The position numbers and the translations under genes are program-made. 22,151 bases of DNA from a virus, in IMG/VR virus record IMGVR_UViG_3300036652_000884, positions 1-22,151 of that record; one strand, 5' to 3'. The stretch's first letter is position 1; each line of letters starts with the position of its first letter. The notes beneath the pieces were generated by a model that was not told the DNA's origin, did not search any database, and saw only the letters and a list, made by a program, of their open reading frames with translations. This document shows, in pieces, positions 1 to 5,717 of this stretch.

Positions 1-2
1 CG

Positions 3-590
3 CTGCTGCTGACTGAGCCGCGAGACAACAACGAGCCGGGCCAAATGGCGCTGTTCAACGACCGGTCACTGCGAACGATCCACGCCGAGAGTGTCGAGTA
101 CGGCCACACTGCCGCACCGCGGCCGCACGACCCCACGCAGTGGAACGGTCAGCAGGCGTTCCGCGGGATGCCTCGGCCGACTGACCCGGCGCTGCACCGG
201 CTCCGGCAGTCCAACCCGAGCCTGAACGACTACCAGTTCAAGGTGAACCAGCGTGCGGGGGATACACCGCACGGAGTCACCGCGCGCGACCGGGAAGGCC
301 GTCGCGTGGGGCACCTCGACCTTGGCTACGAGCGGATGTCCTTCGAGCCCCATCCCGGCCACCGTGAGGTGAGTGGGATTGGCGTCGCTCCTGACCACGC
401 CGGCAAGGGCTTGGGAGAGGCCATGTACGACCTGGCGAGGATGAAGGGCAGCAAGATCGTCCACTCTGACGAGCGGTCTGAGTCGGGGGAGGCGTTCTCC
501 CGGCGCGTCGGCGGACCCGCGCTGCCACGACGTCGCGGGCACGGGTACGACGACTACCTCGGCCTGAACCCGCCATCCGACCGGGTCTGA
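3..590 (+). CDS. Phage head-region protein with C-terminal GNAT-like domain (5' end probably outside window)
   Basis: The reading frame is open to the left edge of the window. The first ATG (45) has no Shine-Dalgarno sequence, so this is probably the C-terminal part of a longer gene; a 181-residue protein starting at 45 is the alternative. Numbering from that ATG, residues 85-155 look like a GNAT acetyltransferase core: a strand pair, then a motif-A-like stretch (GIGVAPDHAGKGLGEAMY, 111-128) with the acetyl-CoA-type loop and helix, then a short C-terminal part. GNAT enzymes move an acyl group from acyl-CoA to an amine; no substrate can be read from the sequence. The preceding 80 residues are polar, with no recognised domain. 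The gene lies directly upstream of the scaffold and capsid genes, where a portal, protease or minor head protein is expected, so the GNAT part may be a tail on a virion protein. The fold is a motif-level call and the activity is unproven. Confidence 0.6.
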   Translation: MLLTEPRDNNEPGQMALFNDRSLRTIHAESVEYGHTAAPRPHDPTQWNGQQAFRGMPRPTDPALHRLRQSNPSLNDYQFKVNQRAGDTPHGVTARDREGRRVGHLDLGYERMSFEPHPGHREVSGIGVAPDHAGKGLGEAMYDLARMKGSKIVHSDERSESGEAFSRRVGGPALPRRRGHGYDDYLGLNPPSDRV

Positions 591-647
591 CCTAGCAACT
601 ACCTAAAGAGATCACCGACTTTGCGCTGACACGCGTACGTCATCTCT

Positions 648-678
648 CAGACGCTCATCGAGCAACTACTCCGCAGTC
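648..678 (+). promoter_or_regulatory. Degenerate copy of the two-block intergenic motif upstream of the scaffold gene
   Basis: This lies in the 148-nt gap 591-738, the longest in the window, which otherwise holds only a short inverted repeat. CAGACG (648-653) is followed by CTCCGCAGTCAT (669-680), resembling the CAGACA...CACGCTGGTCAT arrangement at 12596-12630 but with shorter spacing. It may be a weak member of a phage promoter or operator family ahead of the scaffold/capsid genes. Confidence 0.25.
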
Positions 679-687
679 ATTCGTGCT

Positions 688-703
688 TGCCGGCCCGCCG
701 GCA
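688..703. repeat. Inverted repeat upstream of the scaffold gene
   Basis: TGCCGG and CCGGCA flank a 4-nt CCCG loop, giving a 6-bp perfect stem 36 nt before the scaffold start. No T-run follows, so it is not a classical intrinsic terminator. It could be a small RNA hairpin in the leader or an operator half-site pair. Confidence 0.35.
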
Positions 704-738
704 TTCGGACAACGACTCACCTAGCCCCCGAGGAACCG

Positions 739-1584
739 ATGAGCCAGCAGAGCACCGAGACACCGATCACCCCGACGAGCATCCCCACGGCGACGAACAC
801 CGCTGACGGGGTCATCGTCGGAACGGACCCCCGCCCGGCCCAGACCTTCACGCCCGTCACCACGACGACGTCGAACGGCGTCCCGGCGATCATCACCGCC
901 ACGACGAACGGCCCGGTCTTCACGGCCGAGCAGATCGCCAAGGCGCGCGAGGACGAGAAGGCCAAGCTCTACCCCCAGCTCGAGGAGCTGAAGAAGACCG
1001 TCGCCGAGTTGCAGAAGGAGCGCGACGACAAGCTCGAGGCCGAGACCAAGGCCCGCAAGGCCGCAGAGAAGGCAGCGGAGGAGGCCCGCAAGGCCGACAC
1101 CGACACGCGCACGTTGCTCGAGGAGCAGGAGGCGCGCTTCCAGGCGCAGCTCGCCGCCCTTGAGGAGGAGCGCGCCAAGGAGCGGGCCATCGCCGAGATG
1201 GAGACGCAGTTCCAGCAGCTCCAGGCGTACAAGGCGCAGGCCCTCGCGGCCAACGCCGACAACATCATCCCTGAGCTCGCGAGCGAGATTCAGGAAACCA
1301 ACCACACCACGGCCGCCGAAGTCGACGCGCACATCGCCAGACTGACGGCCACGTCGTCACGCATCATTGAGCAGATGCAAGCCGCTGTGCAGCAGCAGCG
1401 CGCTGGCATGCGGGGAGCGCCGGTAACGGCTCCCCCCGCCGGACCACTGGACACCTACTCGGGCAACGATCCGGCACTGGAAGCCGCTCACAACGGCACC
1501 CTCTCGTTCGAGGACTACGTCAAGAACCGAGACAAGCTCCTGCCCGCCGCGGGTCGTATCCGCAACGCCGGGCTTTACGGCTGA
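739..1584 (+). CDS. Capsid scaffolding protein
   Basis: The 281-residue protein has a Thr/Ser/Pro-rich N-terminus (1-58), then a long, highly charged Glu/Lys/Ala heptad-like segment (about 61-165) that should form a coiled coil, then a helical middle (165-222), a Pro/Gly hinge (225-240) and a basic C-terminus ending RIRNAGLYG. A long helical coiled coil with a small basic C-terminal domain, encoded directly before the major capsid gene, is the classic layout of phage scaffolding proteins: these guide procapsid assembly inside the head and are lost before DNA packaging, with the basic end contacting the capsid protein. The start is supported by GAGGAA (730-735) 3 nt before the ATG. I see no protease motif, so a fused maturation protease is unlikely. 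The assignment rests on architecture and position. Confidence 0.85.
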   Translation: MSQQSTETPITPTSIPTATNTADGVIVGTDPRPAQTFTPVTTTTSNGVPAIITATTNGPVFTAEQIAKAREDEKAKLYPQLEELKKTVAELQKERDDKLEAETKARKAAEKAAEEARKADTDTRTLLEEQEARFQAQLAALEEERAKERAIAEMETQFQQLQAYKAQALAANADNIIPELASEIQETNHTTAAEVDAHIARLTATSSRIIEQMQAAVQQQRAGMRGAPVTAPPAGPLDTYSGNDPALEAAHNGTLSFEDYVKNRDKLLPAAGRIRNAGLYG

Positions 1585-1596
1585 CGACCGTCAGCC
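1579..1596 (+). promoter_or_regulatory. Hairpin over the scaffold stop codon
   Basis: GGCTGACG (1579-1586) and CGTCAGCC (1589-1596) form a perfect 8-bp inverted repeat with a 2-nt centre. The scaffold stop codon (1582-1584) lies in the left arm. There is no T-run. It may be an intercistronic stability or attenuation hairpin that lets capsid mRNA accumulate relative to scaffold mRNA. Confidence 0.5.
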
Positions 1597-1604
1597 GCTC
1601 GGTT

Positions 1605-1624
1605 CCCCATGGGGCGTAGCCCCC
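1605..1624 (+). promoter_or_regulatory. Alternative hairpins in the capsid gene leader
   Basis: CCCCATGGGG (1605-1614) is self-complementary, and its right arm can instead pair with the next stretch as GGGGC-GTA-GCCCC (1611-1623). The two pairings are mutually exclusive. The structure sits just upstream of the strong capsid ribosome binding site (GAGAAGGAG, 1627-1635). Confidence 0.4.
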
Positions 1625-1643
1625 ACGAGAAGGAGTAAGCCCC

Positions 1644-2624
1644 ATGGCATCTGCCATCACCGGTACGCCGTACCTTTCGGCGTCCCCCACCGCCTACAGC
1701 GGCGCGAACAGCTCGCTGGCTCCGTCGATCCAGACCATCTGGTCGAAGGAGATCCTCTTCCAGTCCATGCCCATCCTCCGCTTCGAGCAGTTCGCTGTGA
1801 AGAAGACGGAGCTCGGCGTGCAGCCTGGCCTCCAGATCAACTTCATGCGCTACAACAACCTCGGCGCTGCCTCGCAGCTCGTCGAGGGTGTCCGCATGCA
1901 GACCAACGCCCTGACGGCGTCGCAGTTCTCCATCACGGTCGCGGAGCAGGGCTACGCGGTCGCGGTCTCCGAGCTGCTGCTCAACGCGTCCTTCGACGAC
2001 GTGATGGCCTCGGCCTCGCGTCTGCTCGGACGCAACATGGCGCTCTACCTCGACGGCCAGGCCCGTGACACGCTGCTGCTCGGCACCAGCGTGATCTACG
2101 GCTACAACAACACGCCGGGCTCGATCACCTCGCGGTCGCCGTACGACAGCGGTGCGCCGGCCACCACGCGCGACGGCCTGACCGGCGCGTTCAAGTTCTC
2201 CACGGCGCTCGTCAAGGACGCGGTCGAGACCCTCGCGACCAAGAACGTCCCGCGCCTGGGCGAGACCTACGTCTCGTTCATCGACCCGCACCAGAGCCGC
2301 TCGCTGCGTGACAACCCCGAGTTCATCGAGGTCACGAAGTACGCGGCCCCGGGCAACTTCATGCTCGGCGAGGTCGGCCGCCTCTACGACTGCGTGTTCA
2401 TCGAGACCACGCAGATCAAGCAGGTGCTCAACGCGGGTAGCACGGCCGTCCACCAGGCGGTCTTCATCGGCGACAACGCGTTCGGCCACGCCATCGCACT
2501 GCCGGTCGAGCTCCGCGACGGCGGGATCCTCGACTTCGGTCGCGAGCACGCGCTGGCCTGGTACGCGATCTGGGGCCTCGGGGTCATCACCGACCAGGCG
2601 ATCGTAATCGCCGAGACAAACTAG
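1644..2624 (+). CDS. Major capsid protein, N4-gp56 family
   Basis: The 326-residue protein has the layout typical of the N4-gp56 major capsid family (HK97 fold). There is a short N-terminal arm, a helix near 30-50 (IWSKEILFQSMPILRFEQFA), a G-x-Q-I-x-F strand with a following EGVRMQTNALT segment (about 75-95), and then the characteristic VAEQGYAVAVSELLLNASFD and long helix ending YLDGQARDTLLLG. The C-terminal half ends in an AWYAIWGLGVITDQAIVIAET strand, also typical. The protein forms the icosahedral shell hexamers and pentamers. The start is fixed by AAGGAG (1630-1635) and by a family-like N-terminus. Upstream is the scaffold gene, with two hairpins between; downstream is a strong terminator-like hairpin, fitting the high expression a capsid gene needs. 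The fold call is confident; the exact family is from motif memory. Confidence 0.9.
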   Translation: MASAITGTPYLSASPTAYSGANSSLAPSIQTIWSKEILFQSMPILRFEQFAVKKTELGVQPGLQINFMRYNNLGAASQLVEGVRMQTNALTASQFSITVAEQGYAVAVSELLLNASFDDVMASASRLLGRNMALYLDGQARDTLLLGTSVIYGYNNTPGSITSRSPYDSGAPATTRDGLTGAFKFSTALVKDAVETLATKNVPRLGETYVSFIDPHQSRSLRDNPEFIEVTKYAAPGNFMLGEVGRLYDCVFIETTQIKQVLNAGSTAVHQAVFIGDNAFGHAIALPVELRDGGILDFGREHALAWYAIWGLGVITDQAIVIAETN

Positions 2625-2631
2625 TACCTAA

Positions 2632-2644
2632 CTGGGTTCCCCAG
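2632..2644 (+). repeat. Small hairpin downstream of the capsid gene
   Basis: CTGGG-TTC-CCCAG forms a 5-bp stem just after the capsid stop, 11 nt before the much stronger hairpin at 2656-2691. The two form a tandem pair. Confidence 0.35.
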
Positions 2645-2655
2645 ACTCTGTTACA

Positions 2656-2691
2656 CTGCAGGCCCCCAGCCACTCGGTTGGGGGCCTGCAG
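2656..2691 (+). terminator. Strong hairpin terminator after the major capsid gene
   Basis: CTGCAGGCCCCCA (2656-2668) pairs perfectly with TGGGGGCCTGCAG (2679-2691). A G-U pair and two G-C pairs extend the stem to 16 bp with an ACTC loop. It is by far the most stable hairpin seen in the window. No T-run follows, as is common for terminators in GC-rich actinobacteria, so it could also act as a 3' stabiliser of capsid mRNA. It ends 15 nt before the next start codon. Confidence 0.7.
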
Positions 2692-2706
2692 CGTTGAGGA
2701 GTCCAG

Positions 2707-3417
2707 ATGTGCGACCAAGAGGGATGCGACAAGCCAGCTCGTAGCAAGGGACTGTGCGCCGCGCACTACCAGCAGCACCGTCGTCGCGAGCGCGACCCCG
2801 AGACCGGCACGCGCAAGCCGGGGCCGCGCCCTGACCCCACTGCCGAGCGGTCCCGCCACAACGCGGCCAACCCGACGCGCAAGAGGACGGGCCGACCAGA
2901 GCGGCGGTTCGCCACCGAGACCCACTGCGCCAACGGCCACGAGTTCGTCACCACGGGTATGTACCGCGCGCCCAGTGGTCGGCCGGTCTGCAAGCAGTGT
3001 CGGCGTGACTCCCAGCGCAAGTACAAGGGACTGTCGCCCACGGTTGGTCCTGTGGGGCCGCACAACCGCGACAAGACTGAGTGCCCGCAGGGGCACCCGT
3101 ACAGCAAGGTCGGCTTCACCAGGACCGAAGGCACTCGCGGGTGCCGGATCTGCCGGCGGCAGGGGTGGGTGCGCCGCATCTACGGACTGACTCCCGAGCA
3201 GTGGGACACGCTGGTGCTCGGTCAGGAAGGACGTTGCGCTGTCTGCTCGGCCGCGCATGGCAATGTCCATGTCGACCACGACCACGTCACGGGCGCACCC
3301 CGCGGCCTGCTCTGCGGTGAGTGCAACATGGGCCTGGGCAAGTTCCGCGACGACCCGGCCCTGCTCCGCGCTGCTGCTGACTACCTGGACAGCTTCGTGG
3401 GAGCATCGTCGACATGA
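2707..3417 (+). CDS. Recombination endonuclease VII / HNH-type nuclease with extra zinc fingers
   Basis: The C-terminal 80 residues of this 236-residue protein match the endonuclease VII (His-Me finger) family: zinc ligands C177 and C180, a VDHDHVTG catalytic segment (189-196) with the usual acidic and His residues, then RGLLCGECNMGLGKFRDD (199-216) holding C203, C206 and the conserved Asn. In T4 the family enzyme resolves branched DNA; stand-alone phage copies often behave as homing endonucleases. Ahead of it lie three Cys/His clusters: C2/C7/C17/H20, C74/H78/C95/C98 and C126/H130/C146/C149, the last two repeating the same CxxGH...CxxC pattern and probably binding DNA through zinc. The ATG is preceded by GAGGAG (2696-2701). 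It sits alone behind the capsid terminator and overlaps the next gene by 4 nt. This is an unusual site for a packaging enzyme but a common one for a mobile homing gene. Confidence 0.88.
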   Translation: MCDQEGCDKPARSKGLCAAHYQQHRRRERDPETGTRKPGPRPDPTAERSRHNAANPTRKRTGRPERRFATETHCANGHEFVTTGMYRAPSGRPVCKQCRRDSQRKYKGLSPTVGPVGPHNRDKTECPQGHPYSKVGFTRTEGTRGCRICRRQGWVRRIYGLTPEQWDTLVLGQEGRCAVCSAAHGNVHVDHDHVTGAPRGLLCGECNMGLGKFRDDPALLRAAADYLDSFVGASST

Positions 3418-3725
3418 GTCATCGGGCGTTGGGCGAGCAGTTTCTCTACCACCGGACGACGCCTGACAACGCCGCTAACCTCCTCCGTGAGGGGCGGTTC
3501 CACCCGCACCCTGACACCCCCGGCAACGTCTACGCCTCGGACAAGGCCAACCCGCCGAAGGGGTCATTCACCTACGACTACGGCGAGGGCGTGGTCGAGA
3601 TCAAGGTGCCGCCTGGTGCTGCCCACCTGGAAGATGACTTCGGTAACGAGCGGCACTACCGCATTGACGCGCATCGACTTCGGCCCGAGCACTTCACCCG
3701 CGCCTGGTCGGATGTCACGACCTAG
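3414..3725 (+). CDS. Small hypothetical protein, possible ADP-ribosyltransferase-like fold
   Basis: This 103-residue protein starts in an ATGA overlap with the endonuclease gene, so the two are probably co-translated. Its N-terminus (FLYHRTTPDNAANLLREGRF, 10-29) resembles the first strand and helix of small ADP-ribosyltransferase-fold proteins, which typically begin with a Tyr-His-x-Thr strand followed by an A..I/L..G helix. VYASDKANP (39-47) and VVEIKVPPG (60-68) could be the Tyr strand and the Glu strand of an H-Y-E triad (H13, Y40, E62). Such proteins use NAD to modify targets and occur as phage head-carried toxins or host modifiers. The match is by pattern only and the protein is short for an active enzyme, so an inactive relative or unrelated fold is possible. 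The pair 2707-3725 may be one inserted accessory unit. Confidence 0.7.
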   Translation: MSHRALGEQFLYHRTTPDNAANLLREGRFHPHPDTPGNVYASDKANPPKGSFTYDYGEGVVEIKVPPGAAHLEDDFGNERHYRIDAHRLRPEHFTRAWSDVTT

Positions 3726-3749
3726 CCGTGTAGAAGCACCGCGCTCAGG

Positions 3750-3778
3750 CTGACAGCACCTAGCAGCTTCCTCCAGTC
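3750..3778 (+). promoter_or_regulatory. Degenerate copy of the two-block intergenic motif
   Basis: This lies in the 139-nt gap 3726-3864. CTGACA is followed by AGCAGCTTCCTCCAGTC, closely resembling the stretch at 648-678 (CAGACG...AGCAACTACTCCGCAGTC). It is a weak relative of the three stronger copies at 4339, 11107 and 12596. CTGACA is also one base from a TTGACA -35 box, but no TANNNT box lies at the right distance. Confidence 0.25.
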
Positions 3779-3864
3779 TCGACGGTGATGTCACGAGGAC
3801 CGTGCTACCAGCCCGGGCCCGTTCGCGTTCAGCCCCACCAGAGACACTCACCCGGAGGAATTAC

Positions 3865-4320
3865 ATGGCAAAGCAGCAGGGTCGCCCAGGCGACTTCACC
3901 GGCATCCAGAAGGCCAAGCTGGCGCAGCAGCACGCCGAGGACGTGGCCGCCCGTGAGGGCGAGCTGGCGATGATGGAGGCCGCCGAGGCCGAGGCCGCCA
4001 AGAACCGCGTCACCGACTACTCGGGCGGCGCGAGTCACCCGGTCGTCATTGAAGACCCCGACGTCGTGGCCGAGGCCGAGCTGCTCCTGCAGCGCGAGGG
4101 CCACCGCGATCAGGGCAGTACTGACGACGACGTGCAGATCCTCGACGCCGAGGGCGTCGTCGCCAAGGGCCCGGAGACGCGCCTGATCCGGGTCAACAGC
4201 GACCTCAAGGACGTCACCATCGGGGCCGGCAACCTCTACACGTTCCTCGAGGGCGAGAAGTACCGGGTGCCCATGAACGTCGCGGACCACCTCGAGGAGA
4301 AGGGGTACGTCTGGCACTGA
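3865..4320 (+). CDS. Hypothetical small head/structural protein
   Basis: The start is the ATG at 3865, placed by GGAGGAA (3854-3860). An in-frame ATG at 3802 gives a 21-residue extension rich in Arg and Pro and has no ribosome site, so it is rejected. The 151-residue protein has a charged Ala/Glu-rich helix (about 15-48), an acidic linker (60-95) and a compact C-terminal part with a strand-rich stretch (VTIGAGNLYTFLEGEKYRVP, roughly 119-138) and a closing helix ending EKGYVWH. The C-terminal pattern looks like a small domain that packs on a larger virion partner, but I do not recognise the family. Position between the capsid gene and the neck genes suggests a head accessory or completion protein. 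Confidence 0.8.
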   Translation: MAKQQGRPGDFTGIQKAKLAQQHAEDVAAREGELAMMEAAEAEAAKNRVTDYSGGASHPVVIEDPDVVAEAELLLQREGHRDQGSTDDDVQILDAEGVVAKGPETRLIRVNSDLKDVTIGAGNLYTFLEGEKYRVPMNVADHLEEKGYVWH

Positions 4321-4333
4321 GGTCCGCCTCAGT
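4316..4333 (+). promoter_or_regulatory. Hairpin over the stop codon of the preceding gene
   Basis: ACTGAGG (4316-4322) and CCTCAGT (4327-4333) form a perfect 7-bp stem with a TCCG tetraloop. The stop codon TGA (4318-4320) is in the left arm. It lies immediately upstream of the motif copy at 4339-4372, so a weak terminator followed by a new promoter is one reading. Confidence 0.45.
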
Positions 4334-4338
4334 ACAGC

Positions 4339-4372
4339 CAGACATTCTCGCTCCTGTTCACCACACTCGGTC
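4339..4372 (+). promoter_or_regulatory. Two-block intergenic motif, copy A (candidate late promoter or operator)
   Basis: CAGACA (4339-4344), 17 nt, then CACACT (4362-4367) followed by CGGTC. The same two blocks with 17-18 nt between them recur at 11107-11140 and 12596-12628, each in a gap upstream of a gene. The spacing matches bacterial -35/-10 geometry, but the boxes are not the housekeeping consensus. Confidence 0.5.
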
Positions 4373-4397
4373 GTACGCGCCGTTCGGAGGAATCAGC

Positions 4398-4802
4398 ATG
4401 GCTCTGCAGAAGATCAACGTCGGCACCAACGAGGACGGCAGTCCTCGTTGGCAGTACGTCAATCCGGACGGCCACCTCGTCATCACCGGCCCGATCACGG
4501 GCGAGGTGACGCTCGCGGACGGCAGCACCGTGAACGTCACCCCCGACGTGATCGAGGCAGACTCCCCCGAGCACGCGCTCGCGGTGTCCGACGCCATCGG
4601 TCGGCATTACGAGACGTACAGCCATCCGCTGCACGACGGGGACCAGCCTTTCACGCTGACGCCGTCGGAGGTGACGCACGAGTCGGACGGCACCCCGTCC
4701 GCTGCGTTCGCCTCGACGGTGGAGGCGCACATCGTGGCCGGCAAGGACTCCAGCCCGCAGGGCGTCCTGGCCGCGCTGTCCGGCTCGAACAAGAAGGGCT
4801 GA
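4398..4802 (+). CDS. Hypothetical protein, possible head decoration protein
   Basis: The 134-residue protein is preceded by GGAGGA (4386-4391) at good spacing. The N-terminal half is strand-rich and glycine-punctuated (KINVGTNEDGSPRWQYVNPD, then LVITGPITGEVTLADGSTVN), resembling a compact beta domain with a hairpin repeat. The rest is polar, and the C-terminus ends in a flexible SGSNKKG tail. I do not recognise the family. Size, beta content and the site next to capsid genes would suit a capsid decoration or head-stabilising protein, but this is inference from position. The separate candidate promoter upstream hints that it can be transcribed independently of the capsid gene. Confidence 0.78.
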   Translation: MALQKINVGTNEDGSPRWQYVNPDGHLVITGPITGEVTLADGSTVNVTPDVIEADSPEHALAVSDAIGRHYETYSHPLHDGDQPFTLTPSEVTHESDGTPSAAFASTVEAHIVAGKDSSPQGVLAALSGSNKKG

Positions 4803-4807
4803 CCGAG

Positions 4808-5173
4808 ATGCCTCGCGCAGCAGCAGTAGCCGAGAATGCAGCCCTCAACGGGCTCGATGGCACCGGGGCGGCGAACACCGTCCCGTTCACCGGTCTGAAC
4901 ACGGGCGACCCGGCGACGACAGGGGCGAATGAGAACCCCTCGACGTCCGGCTACGTCCGGCAGGCTACGACGTGGAACGCTGCGTCGGCCGGGGCCAAGA
5001 CCAACTCGTCGGCGTTGAGCTTCTCCACGGCCGGGACCACCGCTGTGTCGTACTTCAGCGAGTGGTCGGCGGCGACGGCGGGGACATTCTCCATCGGCGG
5101 CCAGCTCGCGTCGGCCGTCACGGCCGCGACGATCACCGTGGCGGCGGGCGCGATCAGCCTCGGCGCGTCCTGA
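4808..5173 (+). CDS. Phage tail-fibre-like beta protein
   Basis: The start is taken as the ATG at 4808, six nt after the previous stop; an in-frame ATG at 4448 would lie wholly inside the preceding gene and is rejected. The 121-residue protein matches a common small family usually annotated as phage tail fibre protein. Its marks are a GDPATTGANE loop (about 38-47), an YVRQATTWNAAS strand, a KTNSSALSF segment and a glycine- and alanine-rich end (VTAATITVAAGAISLG). These proteins are short, beta-rich and probably part of surface appendages. The ribosome site is weak, so expression may depend on translation of the gene ahead. It is followed by a longer beta protein and an esterase, which suggests a surface-appendage cluster. 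Confidence 0.75.
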   Translation: MPRAAAVAENAALNGLDGTGAANTVPFTGLNTGDPATTGANENPSTSGYVRQATTWNAASAGAKTNSSALSFSTAGTTAVSYFSEWSAATAGTFSIGGQLASAVTAATITVAAGAISLGAS

Positions 5174-5207
5174 CGAGGGTGCTACGAGTCTCTGAGGAGG
5201 GCTAGGC

Positions 5208-5717
5208 ATGAGCGCCTGGCCTCCGGCAATCCACCAGGATGTGACGGACGCTGTCACGGCCCTGCAAGGCGCTACCCCCGAGTTGGCGGTGGCCGTCAAC
5301 AATCAGGCATACACGATCCCGACTACTGGCACTTGGTACGACGTGCCGGCCATGACCATGCTGGTGCCTGCCAGTGCGGCTTGGCGCACCGAAGTCTTCG
5401 TCCCGGTGGTGATGAACAACTCGGCGACATCCATGCCAGCCAACGGCACCAACTGCTACGTCCAGGCCCGCGTGGTGGATGCTGCTACTTCGTCGGCCCT
5501 GTACGGGTTCGGGATCTTCCAGATCGTCAACAATGGCCTCGCTAATCAGGCTTGGTACGGCGAAATGAACTTCTCCCAGAGCAATGATCCACTCACAGCG
5601 GACACCGTCGTGAAGCTGCAACTCACCGCTGCCTCCCTGACCGGCACGTTCACCTACGCCACCTACGTTGTAAGTCCTCTCACCGGAGGCGTCGAGATGA
5701 GAGCGGTGCGTCGATGA
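5208..5717 (+). CDS. Putative fibre/receptor-binding beta protein coupled to the esterase
   Basis: The 169-residue protein starts behind a strong AGGAGG (5195-5200). It has a short helical N-terminus (1-27), then alternating hydrophobic strands rich in Thr, Ala, Tyr and Asn (AYTIPTTGTWYDVP, WRTEVFVPVVM, CYVQARVVDA, FTYATYVVS), a pattern expected for a jelly-roll-like domain. No catalytic motif is seen. Its stop overlaps the start of the alpha/beta-hydrolase gene by 4 nt (ATGA), implying coupled synthesis at similar levels. A second gene of like character (11144-11818) is coupled in the same way to a second hydrolase. A receptor-binding or carrier fibre that positions the enzyme on the virion is the simplest reading. 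It is not identified by family. Confidence 0.78.
   Translation: MSAWPPAIHQDVTDAVTALQGATPELAVAVNNQAYTIPTTGTWYDVPAMTMLVPASAAWRTEVFVPVVMNNSATSMPANGTNCYVQARVVDAATSSALYGFGIFQIVNNGLANQAWYGEMNFSQSNDPLTADTVVKLQLTAASLTGTFTYATYVVSPLTGGVEMRAVRR

Noticed and set aside
619-650. Housekeeping-type -35/-10 promoter upstream of the scaffold gene
   Set aside because: TTGCGC could be a -35 box, but no TANNNT lies at suitable distance.
1575-2549. Long antisense open frame under the major capsid gene
   Set aside because: Arg/Val/Glu-rich low-complexity translation with no motif; it mirrors GC-biased third positions of a clear capsid gene.
3802-3864. Upstream ATG for the 151-residue head protein
   Set aside because: No ribosome site and an Arg/Pro-rich extension; GGAGGAA precedes the ATG at 3865.
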